64,000 bases of DNA from Pseudomonadota bacterium (GCA_018823285.1 JAHJIQ010000066.1:1-64000); one strand, 5' to 3'; counted from the first letter of the stretch, positions 1 through 7,982 are shown. A program made the numbers and translations. Notes: generated from the letters alone by a model not told the origin.

Positions 1-182
1 CGAGCAGCTCGCCTGCTCGTACGAAACTTATACCCGCAGGGTGAAAAGCTTAAGTCGAGCAGCTCGCCTGCTCGTACCGATTAGTTAAGTTAAGCAGCGT
101 GCCTGCTTATACGAAACTTATGCCCCCTGGGCGAAAGCGAGCTTGCGAGACATCGAGACTTAATACCCGCTGGGTGCAATAA
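1..182. repeat. Tandem palindromic repeat cluster (REP-like family 1)
   Basis: Four tandem units of a palindromic repeat. Three are module A, with stem GAGCAG-N5-CTGCTC at 2-18 and 57-73 and a variant AAGCAG-N5-CTGCTT at 92-108. The last is module B, around 137-155 (core GCGAGCTTGCGAGACATCGA). Units are separated by an ACTTAT stretch and a second small hairpin of the ACCC-N3-GGGT type. The A/T versus G/C change at both ends of the third stem is compensatory, which supports a selected hairpin. Related copies lie at 870-956, 2587-2743 and 8309-8398. No REP-associated transposase gene is seen in this window. Confidence 0.85.
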
Positions 183-275
183 CGTGTCGGTTTCTCGCAG
201 GCAAAGTGTTTTTATCGTCTGAAGTGCTGTTTCCGGAGAGGGAGGCGGCTTTTTTTCTTTGGGAGAATTTTGCAG

Positions 276-743
276 ATGGATGAGGAATTCATGGCGGAGG
301 CCATCCGGCTCTCCGTGGAAAAAATGCAGGAAATGGAAGGAGGGCCTTTCGGGGCGGTCATTGTCCGTAACGGCAGGATCATCGCCCGGGGCTGGAACCG
401 GGTCACTTCCACCAATGATCCCACCGCCCACGCCGAGATCGTGGCAATCCGGGAGGCATGCCGGGAGCTGAACAATTTCTGGCTCGGCGACTGCCGGATT
501 TATGTGAGCTGTGAGCCGTGTCCGATGTGTCTTGCGGCAATCTACTGGGCGGGAATCAGGCAGCTCTATTATGCGGCGGAGAGGAAGGATGCCGCCGAAG
601 TCGGCTTTGGCGACGAGTATATCTACAATGAAATCATCAAGCCGATCGGCGACCGCAACCTTGAGATGACCCAGATGATGCGGGAAAAAGCGCTTGCCGC
701 CTTCGCGATCTGGGATACTATGGAGAACAAGATCGAGTATTGA
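276..743 (+). CDS. guaD: Guanine deaminase-like nucleoside/base deaminase
   Basis: A 155-residue zinc-dependent deaminase of the cytidine deaminase-like fold, predicted to hydrolyse guanine to xanthine and ammonia in the cytoplasm for purine salvage or nitrogen supply. The zinc site is visible as HAE near residue 53 (His ligand and catalytic Glu) and PCPMC near residues 82-86 (two Cys ligands). The stretch after it (AAERKDAAEVGF, then DEYIYNEI) and the C-terminal IEY resemble the Bacillus GuaD type more than the tRNA adenosine deaminase TadA, which usually has a different C-terminus. A TTG lies at 270, but the ATG at 276 is better spaced from the GGGAGA ribosome site at 261-266. It stands alone between repeat-rich DNA and the TPR gene. 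The exact base specificity is inferred from motif resemblance only. Confidence 0.82.
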   Translation: MDEEFMAEAIRLSVEKMQEMEGGPFGAVIVRNGRIIARGWNRVTSTNDPTAHAEIVAIREACRELNNFWLGDCRIYVSCEPCPMCLAAIYWAGIRQLYYAAERKDAAEVGFGDEYIYNEIIKPIGDRNLEMTQMMREKALAAFAIWDTMENKIEY

Positions 744-851
744 CGTCACTCGGTTTGGCGGGTGGGAGCAATCCGGGTTTTTTGCCGGTGCAGGATCCCG
801 GATCTGTCGAGAGTGTTACCGAAAACTTTGCGAAAAAGATGGAACTGGAAA

Positions 852-1484
852 ATGAATAACAAAATCAGAGCAGCACTTTCACCCTGCGGGTATAAGTCTC
901 GATGTCTCGCAGGCTCGCTTATCGGTACGAGCAGGCGAGCTGCTCAACTCAGCTTTATGCTGGTAGCGGGCTTCGTTCTTCTCCTGCCTCTCCTTGCCGG
1001 GGCCAAAGAAGTGACCAAGTATGCGCAGGAAGAGGTCGAAAAAGGGTGGGGTTTTTTCCGGGACAATGATCTTGATGAGGCCCTGGGTCGTTTCAATCAG
1101 GCCATCATTATGGACCCGGCATTCGCCCCGGCCTATTACGGCAAGGCCCATGTGTACAGCGCCAGAAACCAGCCGGGCGAGGCGATCAAGTTCTTCCGCA
1201 AGACCATAGAGCTTTCCGATCCGCCGATGGTCGAGGCGTTTGTCAACCTCGGCTTCACCCTGACCCTGGCCGGACACGAGGAGGAAGGGTATGAGATGTA
1301 CATGAAGGCGCTGGCGATTGACCCGAACAACAAGGACGCCCATATCAATCTCGCCCATTACTACTGCGGGCAGCTGAACGGCGCAAAGGCCTGGGAGCAC
1401 ATTCGGACCGCGCTCAGCCTGGGCGGGAAGATGCCGGAAGAGCAGCTGGCCGACATGCGTTCCATCTGCCCGGAAGAGAAATGA
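852..1484 (+). CDS. Exported TPR-repeat protein with a repeat element inside its signal-peptide region
   Basis: A 210-residue protein with about four tetratricopeptide repeats filling the region after residue 55, for example the segment with FNQAIIMDPAFAPAYYGKA, which suggest a periplasmic protein-protein scaffold. The N-terminus is odd. MNNKIR is followed by 29 codons that are a copy of the window's palindromic repeat read on its reverse strand, then by MLVAGFVLLLPLLAGA, a hydrophobic core and a likely AGA cleavage site. Deleting 870-956 exactly would leave an ordinary signal peptide with a short KIR n-region. The start at 852 is chosen because it makes sense of this signal peptide. An in-frame codon at 762 and a start at 957 remain possible. 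The ribosome site at 852 is weak. No specific partner is known. Confidence 0.75.
   Translation: MNNKIRAALSPCGYKSRCLAGSLIGTSRRAAQLSFMLVAGFVLLLPLLAGAKEVTKYAQEEVEKGWGFFRDNDLDEALGRFNQAIIMDPAFAPAYYGKAHVYSARNQPGEAIKFFRKTIELSDPPMVEAFVNLGFTLTLAGHEEEGYEMYMKALAIDPNNKDAHINLAHYYCGQLNGAKAWEHIRTALSLGGKMPEEQLADMRSICPEEK
870..956 (-). repeat. Palindromic repeat copy inserted in frame in the TPR gene
   Basis: An 87-base copy of repeat family 1 in reverse orientation. It carries the GCAGCACTTTCACCC end, the CCCTGCGGG hairpin, module B and module A, and ends at CTCAACTCAGCTTT. Its length is a multiple of three and no stop codon occurs in the translated frame, so it is read through as 29 residues rich in Arg, Ser and Ala. 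The same two ends are found in the intergenic copy at 8309-8398. Confidence 0.8.
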
Positions 1485-1569
1485 ATTACGGATTTCAGCT
1501 TTCTGTGCGAACGATTCCGATTCCATGCCTCTTCTCCGAACGAGAATAATCAAACTCAAAATTCAGCAA

Positions 1570-2589
1570 ATGGCTAAAAACCAGGTCCGGGTGACAGGCT
1601 TGACTTTACTGTACTGCTTGTTCTCCTGGCCCCCCATGGTCGGGGGCGCCACCGGTGACGCTTCTCCTGCCGACCTGGGCCACCGCTATGAACTGCCGGG
1701 CCACACGGGAAGAGTGGCTGAGATTGTCTTCCTGCCCGGCTCGGACCGCTATCTGGTCTCGGCAGGGTATGATGACAAAACCGTGCGTCTCTGGGATCTG
1801 CGGAAGAGAGAGGAGGTGGATCGGATTGAACTGGGCATCAAGATCAGCGATCTGGCGATCAGCCCGGACGGGAAGACTATCGAGGCCTTGAAAATCACCG
1901 GGGGGATCAAGCGGATCGCCCTGGGAAAGAACGGGTTTGGCAACCCCCGGTCGCATTGGGGCTCCGCGGGGGACTACGGACGTCTGGCAATCAACTCCGA
2001 CGGCCGCTTCTACGCCATCGCTTCGCGAAATGAGGCGGTGACCGTCTGGAACGCCGAGAAGCGACGCAGGCACCAGTCCTACCTGGGGACCGAAGACTAC
2101 CGGGCGGTGGCCTTCGCTCCGGGCAAGGCGATCTTCGCGGCGGCCGATTCTACCGACCGGTTGGCCTTCTGGGACATCCTGGCCCTGGAAGGTTTCGGTT
2201 CCAGACGCACCTACCGGATCCAGGGGGTCGCTCCGAAGCTCGGCACCTGGGACCTCGCCTTCAGCCGCGACGGCGGGCAACTGGCCACCAGCCATATCGA
2301 CGGCCACGTCACCACCTGGCGGTTCACCGCTGAAAAGCTGGTCGCCAGCCAGGTCCATACTTTCGACCTGCCCCAGTCGGCCTTTGCGGTGGTCTTCAGC
2401 CCCGGGGGAGAATATCTGTTCGCCTCCTGCCAGGACGGCTCGGTATATCGGTGGGAGACCGCAAGCGGCAAGCCGGCAGGGATCTATCCGGGTAAATCCG
2501 GGTCACTCCTGGTTCTGGCCCTGGACCGGCGCGGTTCGACCCTGGCGGCGGGATCGCTGGAAGGCAGGATCGTGTTCTGGCAGAAATAA
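1570..2589 (+). CDS. Exported WD40-repeat beta-propeller protein
   Basis: A 339-residue protein with an N-terminal signal sequence (hydrophobic TGLTLLYCLFSWPP) followed by WD40-type repeats that probably close one seven-bladed propeller. Blade ends such as VRLWDLR, VTVWNAE, LAFWDI, VTTWRF, VYRWETAS and IVFWQK are seen at roughly 40-residue spacing. Such propellers are binding scaffolds; no catalytic residues are apparent and the partner is unknown. The ATG at 1570 is preferred to the upstream in-frame ATG at 1525 because it starts directly at the signal peptide, although the ribosome site is weak. It follows the TPR gene on the same strand by 85 bases and may act with it. The stop TAA at 2587-2589 coincides with the first bases of a palindromic repeat. 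Confidence 0.78.
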   Translation: MAKNQVRVTGLTLLYCLFSWPPMVGGATGDASPADLGHRYELPGHTGRVAEIVFLPGSDRYLVSAGYDDKTVRLWDLRKREEVDRIELGIKISDLAISPDGKTIEALKITGGIKRIALGKNGFGNPRSHWGSAGDYGRLAINSDGRFYAIASRNEAVTVWNAEKRRRHQSYLGTEDYRAVAFAPGKAIFAAADSTDRLAFWDILALEGFGSRRTYRIQGVAPKLGTWDLAFSRDGGQLATSHIDGHVTTWRFTAEKLVASQVHTFDLPQSAFAVVFSPGGEYLFASCQDGSVYRWETASGKPAGIYPGKSGSLLVLALDRRGSTLAAGSLEGRIVFWQK

Positions 2590-2743
2590 AGCTGAGTTGA
2601 GCAGCTGGTCTGCTCGTACGAAACTTATGCCCGAAGGGTGAAAAGCTGAGTTGAGCAGCTGGTCTGCTCGTACGAAACTTATGCCCTCTGGGCGAAAGCG
2701 AGCTTGCGAGACATCGAGACTTATACCCGCAAGGTGAAAAGTG
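2587..2743. repeat. Palindromic repeat cluster (two A modules and one B module)
   Basis: It starts TAAAGCTGAGTTGAGCAG. Two copies of module A have stem GAGCAG-CTGGT-CTGCTC (loop changed relative to the copies at 1-73, stem kept), followed by module B at about 2696-2721. The small hairpins read GCCC-GAA-GGGT, GCCC-TCT-GGGC and ACCC-GCA-AGGT, so both outer bases change together in one of them. The cluster lies in the gap between the WD40 gene and a membrane-protein gene; the remaining 200 bases to 2943 show no gene that I can support. Confidence 0.85.
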
Positions 2744-2943
2744 AGGGTCGATGGCAACCATGCCGATAACCTGAATCCGTGACGGTTTATGCATCTTCCG
2801 TCTCAAGTGGCTGTAATTGCATGCAAAGATATTGCTCACGGATTCAGGGATAAGGCCTTCCCGGCCCGGGCCGTAATCCACGTGCAAGGGTTTCAAACGA
2901 CATTCCCGACCTGATCGGGAATCCACCGCTTATCAGGGCTGAA

Positions 2944-3582
2944 ATGGAAACCGGCAACCCAAGATCTTCCGGCAATCGACTTACCGACATCCTCTTCCGG
3001 GTCACCCCCCGTGATATCCTGGAGGCGACCGGTCCTCTGGTAATGGCCGCGACCTTCGCCTTTGTCCTTTACGGCATCCAGGTGCCCTTCGATTTTCTGG
3101 TCTTCTTCGGATTCGGGCTGCTTTACTGGCCCCTGTACGAAATCGTCGGGCTCCTGGCCGGGCTGGGACTGGGCGCTCTCTTCAGGACCCTGCCGGCCAG
3201 CCGAAAGGACGCGTTTCGTAACGGTCTCCTCCCGCTGGGGTTGGGTATTGTGGTGATCGGGCTTTTCTACTTCGGACAATGGGTCTGGCTGGTGATTTTC
3301 AGCCATCTGCTGGGGTTGGTGCTTGGGCGGACGGAAGTAAACGACCGGGGGCAGGGTTGTCGGCAAGGCGTGACAACCGGCCTCCTTCTCCTGGCGGTCC
3401 TGTTTCTGATTGTTGTCGGTTTGCCGACGAAACTGAGCGACATGTTTCAATTCCCCAATGTGGTTGGTGATCTGGTTTTCCTGCCCGGGATGCTGATCAT
3501 CGGGATCGGCTACTACTTGCTGATGGCCGGATCCACAGTAGTGATCAGCAGCGGCTCCAGGCACGGCGGGCAGAGGAACTGA
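2944..3582 (+). CDS. Unknown multi-pass inner-membrane protein
   Basis: A 212-residue integral membrane protein not assigned to a family. About six hydrophobic segments can be seen: near residues 30-50, 53-75, 95-115, 118-130, 145-165 and 178-200. They are separated by short charged loops, including a basic loop with PASRKDAFRNG. The C-terminal tail is short and basic. The start ATG at 2944 has only a short AGGG upstream as a ribosome site. It lies between a repeat cluster and the hcp promoter, with no obvious operon partner. No catalytic or transport motif was recognised, so no function is proposed. Confidence 0.6.
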   Translation: METGNPRSSGNRLTDILFRVTPRDILEATGPLVMAATFAFVLYGIQVPFDFLVFFGFGLLYWPLYEIVGLLAGLGLGALFRTLPASRKDAFRNGLLPLGLGIVVIGLFYFGQWVWLVIFSHLLGLVLGRTEVNDRGQGCRQGVTTGLLLLAVLFLIVVGLPTKLSDMFQFPNVVGDLVFLPGMLIIGIGYYLLMAGSTVVISSGSRHGGQRN

Positions 3583-3715
3583 ATAGCGGCCATTGTACTC
3601 CAAACCACATGAATACATGGTTGAATTCTGGTCTCCGACAACGGTGTTTTTATGAACATGCAAAGCAAAACCTGTCTCGACGCTGCTCGAAGTCTCACTT
3701 AAAAAAATCCCTCCT

Positions 3716-3764
3716 TTGACCTAAGTCAACGTCACAAATCTCTCCTTCCGCTATCCTGTTGAAA
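3716..3764 (+). promoter_or_regulatory. CRP/FNR-type (HcpR/DNR-like) operator and promoter of hcp
   Basis: A perfect palindrome TTGAC-CTAA-GTCAA lies at 3716-3729. This is the layout used by CRP/FNR-family nitrosative-stress regulators such as HcpR and DNR. A candidate -10 (TATCCT, 3752-3757) would start transcription near 3764, putting the palindrome centre at about -41.5, the classic class II activator position. The hcp start codon is about 90 bases further on and has an AGGAGG ribosome site at 3839-3844. The regulator gene is not in this window. Confidence 0.7.
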
Positions 3765-3852
3765 AATCAGTTGTCAAACCGTGTTTTGGTTAACGGCTTA
3801 AAAATTTGCATCGTGTTAATTTTTATTTAATTTTTTTCAGGAGGATTGTGAA

Positions 3853-5508
3853 ATGTTCTGTAACCAGTGTGAACAAGCGGCGAAGGGCGGGTGTACCAAA
3901 ATCGGAGTGTGCGGCAAGGATGCGGATATTTCCGCCCTGCAGGATCTGCTGATCCATGCGCTGCAGGGGTTGTCTTTATTTGCGGTGGAGGGCCGCAAGG
4001 TTGGTGTCGCCGATGCGGATACCGGTCTTTTTACCTGCGAGGCGGTGTTTTCCACCCTCACCAATGTGAATTTTGATGCCGAGCGGCTGGCGGGATTGAT
4101 TGGAAAAACTGTGGAGTTGCGGAACGAGCTTTCCGACAAGGTTGCCAAGGCCGGCGGGAAAACCGATTTTGCCCAGGCGGCTGCCACCTTCACCCCGGCG
4201 GCGGACCTTGCAGGTTTAATTGCCCAGGGCAACGGTGTGGTGGTGACCGGCGTGGCCGATGACCATGAGGATATCAAGTCGTTGAAGAGTATTCTGCTCG
4301 GCGGGTTGAAGGGAGTTGCGGCGTATGCGGATCATGCCAGGATTCTCGGCCGGGAGGATGACGCGATCTATGCCTTCATCCATGAGGCGCTGGCCGCCAC
4401 CCTGCAGGAAAATCTCTCTGCCGGTGACTGTGTCGCGGCAGCGCTCAAATGCGGGGAGGTGAACCTGCGGGCGATGGAGCTTCTCGATGCGGGAAATACC
4501 GGGACCTACGGTCATCCGGTGCCGACTTCAGTCCCCCTTGGCGCCAAAAAGGGCAAGGCGATCCTGGTGTCCGGTCATGACCTGAAGGACCTGGAGGAGA
4601 TTTTGAAGCAGAGCGAGGGCAAGGGGATCAACGTCTATACCCACGGCGAGATGCTGCCCACCCATGGCTATCCCGGGCTCAAGAAATACAAGCACCTGCA
4701 TGGTCATTACGGGACCGCCTGGCAGAATCAGGGCAAGGAATTTCCCGAGTTTCCCGGCGCGATTGTGATGACCACCAACTGTATCCAGAAACCGAAGGGG
4801 TCATACCGCGACAACATCTTTACCACCGGCCTCGTCGCCTGGCCCGGCGTGAATCATGTGGGAAGCGACAAGGATTTTACCCCGGTGATCGAGAAGGCCC
4901 TCTCCATGGGTGGTTTCTCCGAGGATACCGAGAAGGGGTCGGTCATGGTCGGTTTTGCCAGGAACACCGTACTGTCGGTGGCCGACAAGGTGATCGCGGC
5001 GGTCAAAAACAAGGATATCCGCCATTTCTTTCTGGTGGGCGGGTGTGACGGCGCCAAACCCGGTCGGGATTACTACACCGAACTGGTCGAGAAGGTCCCC
5101 GCGGACTGCATGGTTTTGACTCTCGCCTGCGGGAAGTTCCGTTTCTTCGACAAGAACCTTGGCGAGATCGGCGGGATCCCCCGGCTGCTCGATGTCGGTC
5201 AGTGCAACGACGCCTATTCGGCGATCCAGATCGCGGTGGCGCTGGCCGGGGCCTTTGACTGCGGCGTGAACGATCTGCCGCTGTCGATGATTCTCTCCTG
5301 GTATGAGCAGAAGGCGGTGGCGATTCTTCTCACCCTGTTCCATCTGGGTATTCAGGACATCCGGCTTGGACCGAGTCTGCCGGCCTTTATCACCCCGAAC
5401 GTGCTGAAGGTTCTGGTTGAAAATTTCGCCGTGAAACCGATCTCGACCCCGGATCAGGACCTGAAGACCATCCTCGGTGAAGGATACAAGGAAAACCAGG
5501 CGGCCTGA
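3853..5508 (+). CDS. hcp: Hydroxylamine reductase / hybrid-cluster protein (class I)
   Basis: A 551-residue hybrid-cluster protein. Family members reduce hydroxylamine to ammonia in vitro and act as anaerobic nitric oxide reductases or in nitrosative-stress defence in the cytoplasm. The N-terminal [4Fe-4S] ligands are Cys3, Cys6, Cys14 and Cys20 (spacing C-x2-C-x7-C-x5-C), the arrangement of class I enzymes from strict anaerobes. The later hybrid-cluster ligands lie in conserved stretches such as NCIQKP, GGCDGA, LACGKFRF and VGQCNDAYSA. Length fits class I and not the shorter class III. It has a strong ribosome site and an upstream TTGAC-N4-GTCAA operator at activator spacing. An HD-domain gene and a ferredoxin gene follow on the same strand, the latter a likely electron donor. 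Confidence 0.97.
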   Translation: MFCNQCEQAAKGGCTKIGVCGKDADISALQDLLIHALQGLSLFAVEGRKVGVADADTGLFTCEAVFSTLTNVNFDAERLAGLIGKTVELRNELSDKVAKAGGKTDFAQAAATFTPAADLAGLIAQGNGVVVTGVADDHEDIKSLKSILLGGLKGVAAYADHARILGREDDAIYAFIHEALAATLQENLSAGDCVAAALKCGEVNLRAMELLDAGNTGTYGHPVPTSVPLGAKKGKAILVSGHDLKDLEEILKQSEGKGINVYTHGEMLPTHGYPGLKKYKHLHGHYGTAWQNQGKEFPEFPGAIVMTTNCIQKPKGSYRDNIFTTGLVAWPGVNHVGSDKDFTPVIEKALSMGGFSEDTEKGSVMVGFARNTVLSVADKVIAAVKNKDIRHFFLVGGCDGAKPGRDYYTELVEKVPADCMVLTLACGKFRFFDKNLGEIGGIPRLLDVGQCNDAYSAIQIAVALAGAFDCGVNDLPLSMILSWYEQKAVAILLTLFHLGIQDIRLGPSLPAFITPNVLKVLVENFAVKPISTPDQDLKTILGEGYKENQAA

Positions 5509-5524
5509 GGCAAATACTTGCAGT

Positions 5525-5563
5525 GCCTGGAGCAAATCCTTATGATTGGGAAATGCTCCAGGC
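5525..5563 (+). other. Strong hairpin in the hcp-HD intergenic space
   Basis: A perfect ten-base inverted repeat, GCCTGGAGCA at 5525-5534 and TGCTCCAGGC at 5554-5563, lies between the hcp stop and the ribosome site of the next gene. No T-run follows, so it looks less like a terminator and more like an mRNA-processing or stability element that could lower expression of the downstream genes relative to hcp. Confidence 0.6.
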
Positions 5564-5595
5564 GCTTTGGTGAAACAGGAAGAGGAGGCTGAACA

Positions 5596-6357
5596 ATGAA
5601 ATGTCCAGGGCAGGACAGCCGGTATTGGGACGGGGCGGCGGTATTTGAGGCGGCCTGTACCAAGTGCGGGGCGACCATCGAATTTTTCAAGGACGACAGT
5701 ACGCGTAAATGCGGCAACTGCGGGCACAAGATGCTGAATCCGCAGACGGACTTCGGCTGCGCCTCCTATTGCCCCTACGCCGAACAATGCCTGGGTGAGC
5801 TGCCCCCCGAGTTACTGGCAGGCAAACAGGATCTCCTGAAAGAACGGGTCGCGATCGAGATGAAGAAGTATTTCGACGGGGACTTCAGGCGGATCGGCCA
5901 CGCCGGCAAAGTGGCCCGCTATGTGGAGCGGATCGGCGCAAAAGTCATGGAGAACTGCGGCGGGGAGGGAGCCTGCGCTTCCTACAATCCGGCGGTTGCC
6001 GGGATTGCCGGGTATCTGCATGATATCGGGATCAAGGAAGCGGAGCTGAAATACAATAGTTCCTCGGCAAAATACCAGCATCAGGAAGGCCCGCCGGTGG
6101 CCCGGCAGATCCTAGAGGGGCTTGGCGCCAACGAGGGGCTTATTGAAGAGATCTGCGATATCGTGGGGCACCACCACACCCCCCGGGATGAGGAGACCCT
6201 GAACTTCAAGGTCCTCTACGATGCCGATCTGATCGTCAATCTGGAAGAGAAGGGCAAGGAGTCGCCGGCCGATCCTGCGCATCTGGAAAAGATATTGAGA
6301 GGTTCTTTCCTTACCGCTGAAGGGGCGGAAGTGGCACGGGCGGTTCTGGGCAAATGA
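5596..6357 (+). CDS. HD-domain phosphohydrolase with N-terminal zinc ribbon
   Basis: A 253-residue soluble protein. Residues about 20-60 hold paired cysteines (CTKC, CGNC, then CASYCPYAEQC), likely a zinc ribbon or an iron-sulfur site. Residues about 90-240 form an HD domain with the ligands in order: His in RRIGHAGK, HD in YLHDIG, HHH in VGHHHTP, and Asp in YDADLIVN. HD proteins are metal-dependent phosphohydrolases of nucleotides or similar substrates; the substrate here is unknown. The start at 5596 has a long AGGAAGAGGAGG ribosome site. Its place between hcp and a ferredoxin suggests a role in the same stress response. The pairing of a Cys-rich head with an HD domain in this context is notable, and redox or NO sensing by the head is only an inference. 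Confidence 0.85.
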   Translation: MKCPGQDSRYWDGAAVFEAACTKCGATIEFFKDDSTRKCGNCGHKMLNPQTDFGCASYCPYAEQCLGELPPELLAGKQDLLKERVAIEMKKYFDGDFRRIGHAGKVARYVERIGAKVMENCGGEGACASYNPAVAGIAGYLHDIGIKEAELKYNSSSAKYQHQEGPPVARQILEGLGANEGLIEEICDIVGHHHTPRDEETLNFKVLYDADLIVNLEEKGKESPADPAHLEKILRGSFLTAEGAEVARAVLGK

Positions 6358-6429
6358 GCATCTAAGCGGAATTTACGGGGATTTCCCGAACATTTCACAG
6401 ACAGAAAAATGTCGGACCGGAGGTGGTCG

Positions 6430-7173
6430 ATGAAAGTTTTGCGGAAGATAATCGAGATTGATGAAGAGCTCTGCAATGGCTGCGGGGAATGTGTTCCTTC
6501 ATGCGCGGAAGCAGCGCTGGTGATTGTAGACGGCAAGGCGAAAATGCTCGGCGAGAAGTATTGCGACGGTCTTGGCGCCTGCCTGGGGAATTGTCCGCAG
6601 GGGGCATTACGAATTATCGAAAGAGAGGCCGATGATTTCGACGAAGAAGCGGTCGAGGAACTTCTGCGCCGGCAGAAGAAAAAGGAGCAGCCGGTCAAGG
6701 CTGCACCGCCGCCGATGGGAGGGTGTCCTTCCGCCGGGTTGCAGAGTTTCCGGCAATCTTCCCCCTGCAAGGCTGCCAATGCGCCGGTTTCCACCGGAGG
6801 GGGCGCTTCGGCGCTGGGCCATTGGCCGGTCCAGATCAGGCTCGTTCCTCCTTCGGCGCCTTTTCTGAAGAATGCCGATCTCCTGGTTGCGGCCGATTGT
6901 ACGCCGGTGGCCTACCCGGATTTTCACAAGGATTTTCTCGAGGGCCGGGCGATCATGATGGGCTGCCCCAAGTTCGATGATGTTGAAGGCTACGTCAACA
7001 AGTTCCAGGAGGTTTTTGAGACCGCAGGGATCAAATCGATCAAGATGCTGATCATGGAAGTTCCCTGCTGTTCGCAGATGCGGGGGATCATTGCCGAGGC
7101 CCTCAAACGGTCCGGTCGGGATATCCCGGTCAGCGAAACGGTGATCAGCGTGCGGGGAGAGGTGGTCGCGTAA
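6430..7173 (+). CDS. 4Fe-4S ferredoxin protein, likely hcp partner
   Basis: A 247-residue protein with an N-terminal ferredoxin-like domain. A full C-x2-C-x2-C-x3-C motif is present in ELCNGCGECVPSC, and a second cluster region in CDGLGACLGNCPQGA has a less regular spacing typical of ferredoxins that accompany Hcp. A Pro/Gly-rich linker around residues 90-125 leads to a C-terminal domain with further Cys (GCPKFDD, VPCCSQM) that may bind another cofactor. An in-frame ATG at 6409 exists, but the ATG at 6430 has GGAGGTGG directly upstream and is preferred. As the third gene of the hcp group it is the best candidate to feed electrons to Hcp; this is inferred from context. Confidence 0.85.
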   Translation: MKVLRKIIEIDEELCNGCGECVPSCAEAALVIVDGKAKMLGEKYCDGLGACLGNCPQGALRIIEREADDFDEEAVEELLRRQKKKEQPVKAAPPPMGGCPSAGLQSFRQSSPCKAANAPVSTGGGASALGHWPVQIRLVPPSAPFLKNADLLVAADCTPVAYPDFHKDFLEGRAIMMGCPKFDDVEGYVNKFQEVFETAGIKSIKMLIMEVPCCSQMRGIIAEALKRSGRDIPVSETVISVRGEVVA

Positions 7174-7365
7174 TTTACGCCCGGACATGGATCTGGTTTT
7201 CAATCGGCGGAATGACCGGGAAGATGTGCTGAGGAGTGCGGTGAGGCAGAGAAAATCCTTTGTTCCTTTCCGCAAAACCTGTATCTTTAGCTGCGGTTCA
7301 GGAAAAAAAAGGCACATTTTTTTAAGACGTGCTCCCGAGAAAAATATTCACAAAGGTATGCGCCA

Positions 7366-7869
7366 TTGAAGATATCCAGGTCCGTCTCAATCATCTTTGC
7401 CGGCTTTCTTCTCTGTGCCGGTCTGCTTTGCCATGTGGGGAACGCTGACGCGGCCAAGAAGATGCCGGAGTTTTCCCTGAAAACCGTAGCCGGAGATCAG
7501 GTTGTTGATTCAACCGCCCTGCGCGGCAAGATCCTGCTGATTAATTTCTGGGCCACCTGGTGTCCGCCCTGCCGGAAAGAGATCCCGTTCCTGATGGAAC
7601 TTCATAAAAAATACCAGAGAAAGGAATTTTCGGTGATTGGCATCTCTCTTGATCAGGGCGGGAAAAGACTGGTGCAGAAATTTGTCGACAAGCTGCAGAT
7701 CAATTACCCGATAGTGATTGGTGATGCAAAGATCGCCAAAAGTTTTGGCGGGGTGGTCGGAATTCCCGTTTCTTTTCTGGTGGACCGGGAGGGGAATCTG
7801 GTGAAACGGTATGACGGGTATGTCTCTGAAAACATACTTGCCAAGGATATTGAGCGGCTGCTGGATTGA
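7366..7869 (+). CDS. TlpA/ResA-type thiol-disulfide oxidoreductase
   Basis: A 167-residue periplasmic thioredoxin-fold protein. A signal peptide (hydrophobic IIFAGFLLCAGLLCHVG, end near ADA) is followed by an AhpC/TSA-Redoxin type domain. The active site WCPPC sits in FWATWCPPCRKE, and the cis-proline region in GIPVSFLVD. Such proteins reduce disulfides in apocytochromes or other exported proteins. No cytochrome c maturation gene is adjacent. The start is a TTG at 7366 with AAAGG at about 7352-7356 as the ribosome site; no ATG or GTG in this frame would include the signal peptide. About 190 bases separate it from the ferredoxin gene, and no function is assigned to that gap. Confidence 0.88.
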   Translation: MKISRSVSIIFAGFLLCAGLLCHVGNADAAKKMPEFSLKTVAGDQVVDSTALRGKILLINFWATWCPPCRKEIPFLMELHKKYQRKEFSVIGISLDQGGKRLVQKFVDKLQINYPIVIGDAKIAKSFGGVVGIPVSFLVDREGNLVKRYDGYVSENILAKDIERLLD

Positions 7870-7982
7870 TTTCCAACCGGCAATCAGTACAGTTTTTCTT
7901 GACAGGTTTTCTAATCTGATTTAACTTTTTTCACTCTGAACTTGGTGTTTCATTCTTTTAATTTTCATAAAGGAGAGAGAAA

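Noticed and set aside
1..182. Possible CRISPR array because of regular repeats
   Set aside because: Units abut or are separated by repeat-derived bases, no unique spacers exist, and no cas gene is present.
2396..2926. A 176-codon minus-strand frame with repeated GHKFRTSRPAAQLSF-like segments
   Set aside because: The repeated residues are only the translation of the palindromic DNA repeat; there is no start signal.
4801..5787. A 328-codon minus-strand frame opposite hcp
   Set aside because: It crosses the hcp 3' end, an intergenic hairpin and the next gene, and its product is compositionally odd; hcp on the plus strand is certain.
7187..7369. A 60-codon frame between the ferredoxin and TlpA genes
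   Set aside because: No ribosome site and compositionally random; it overlaps the TlpA start.
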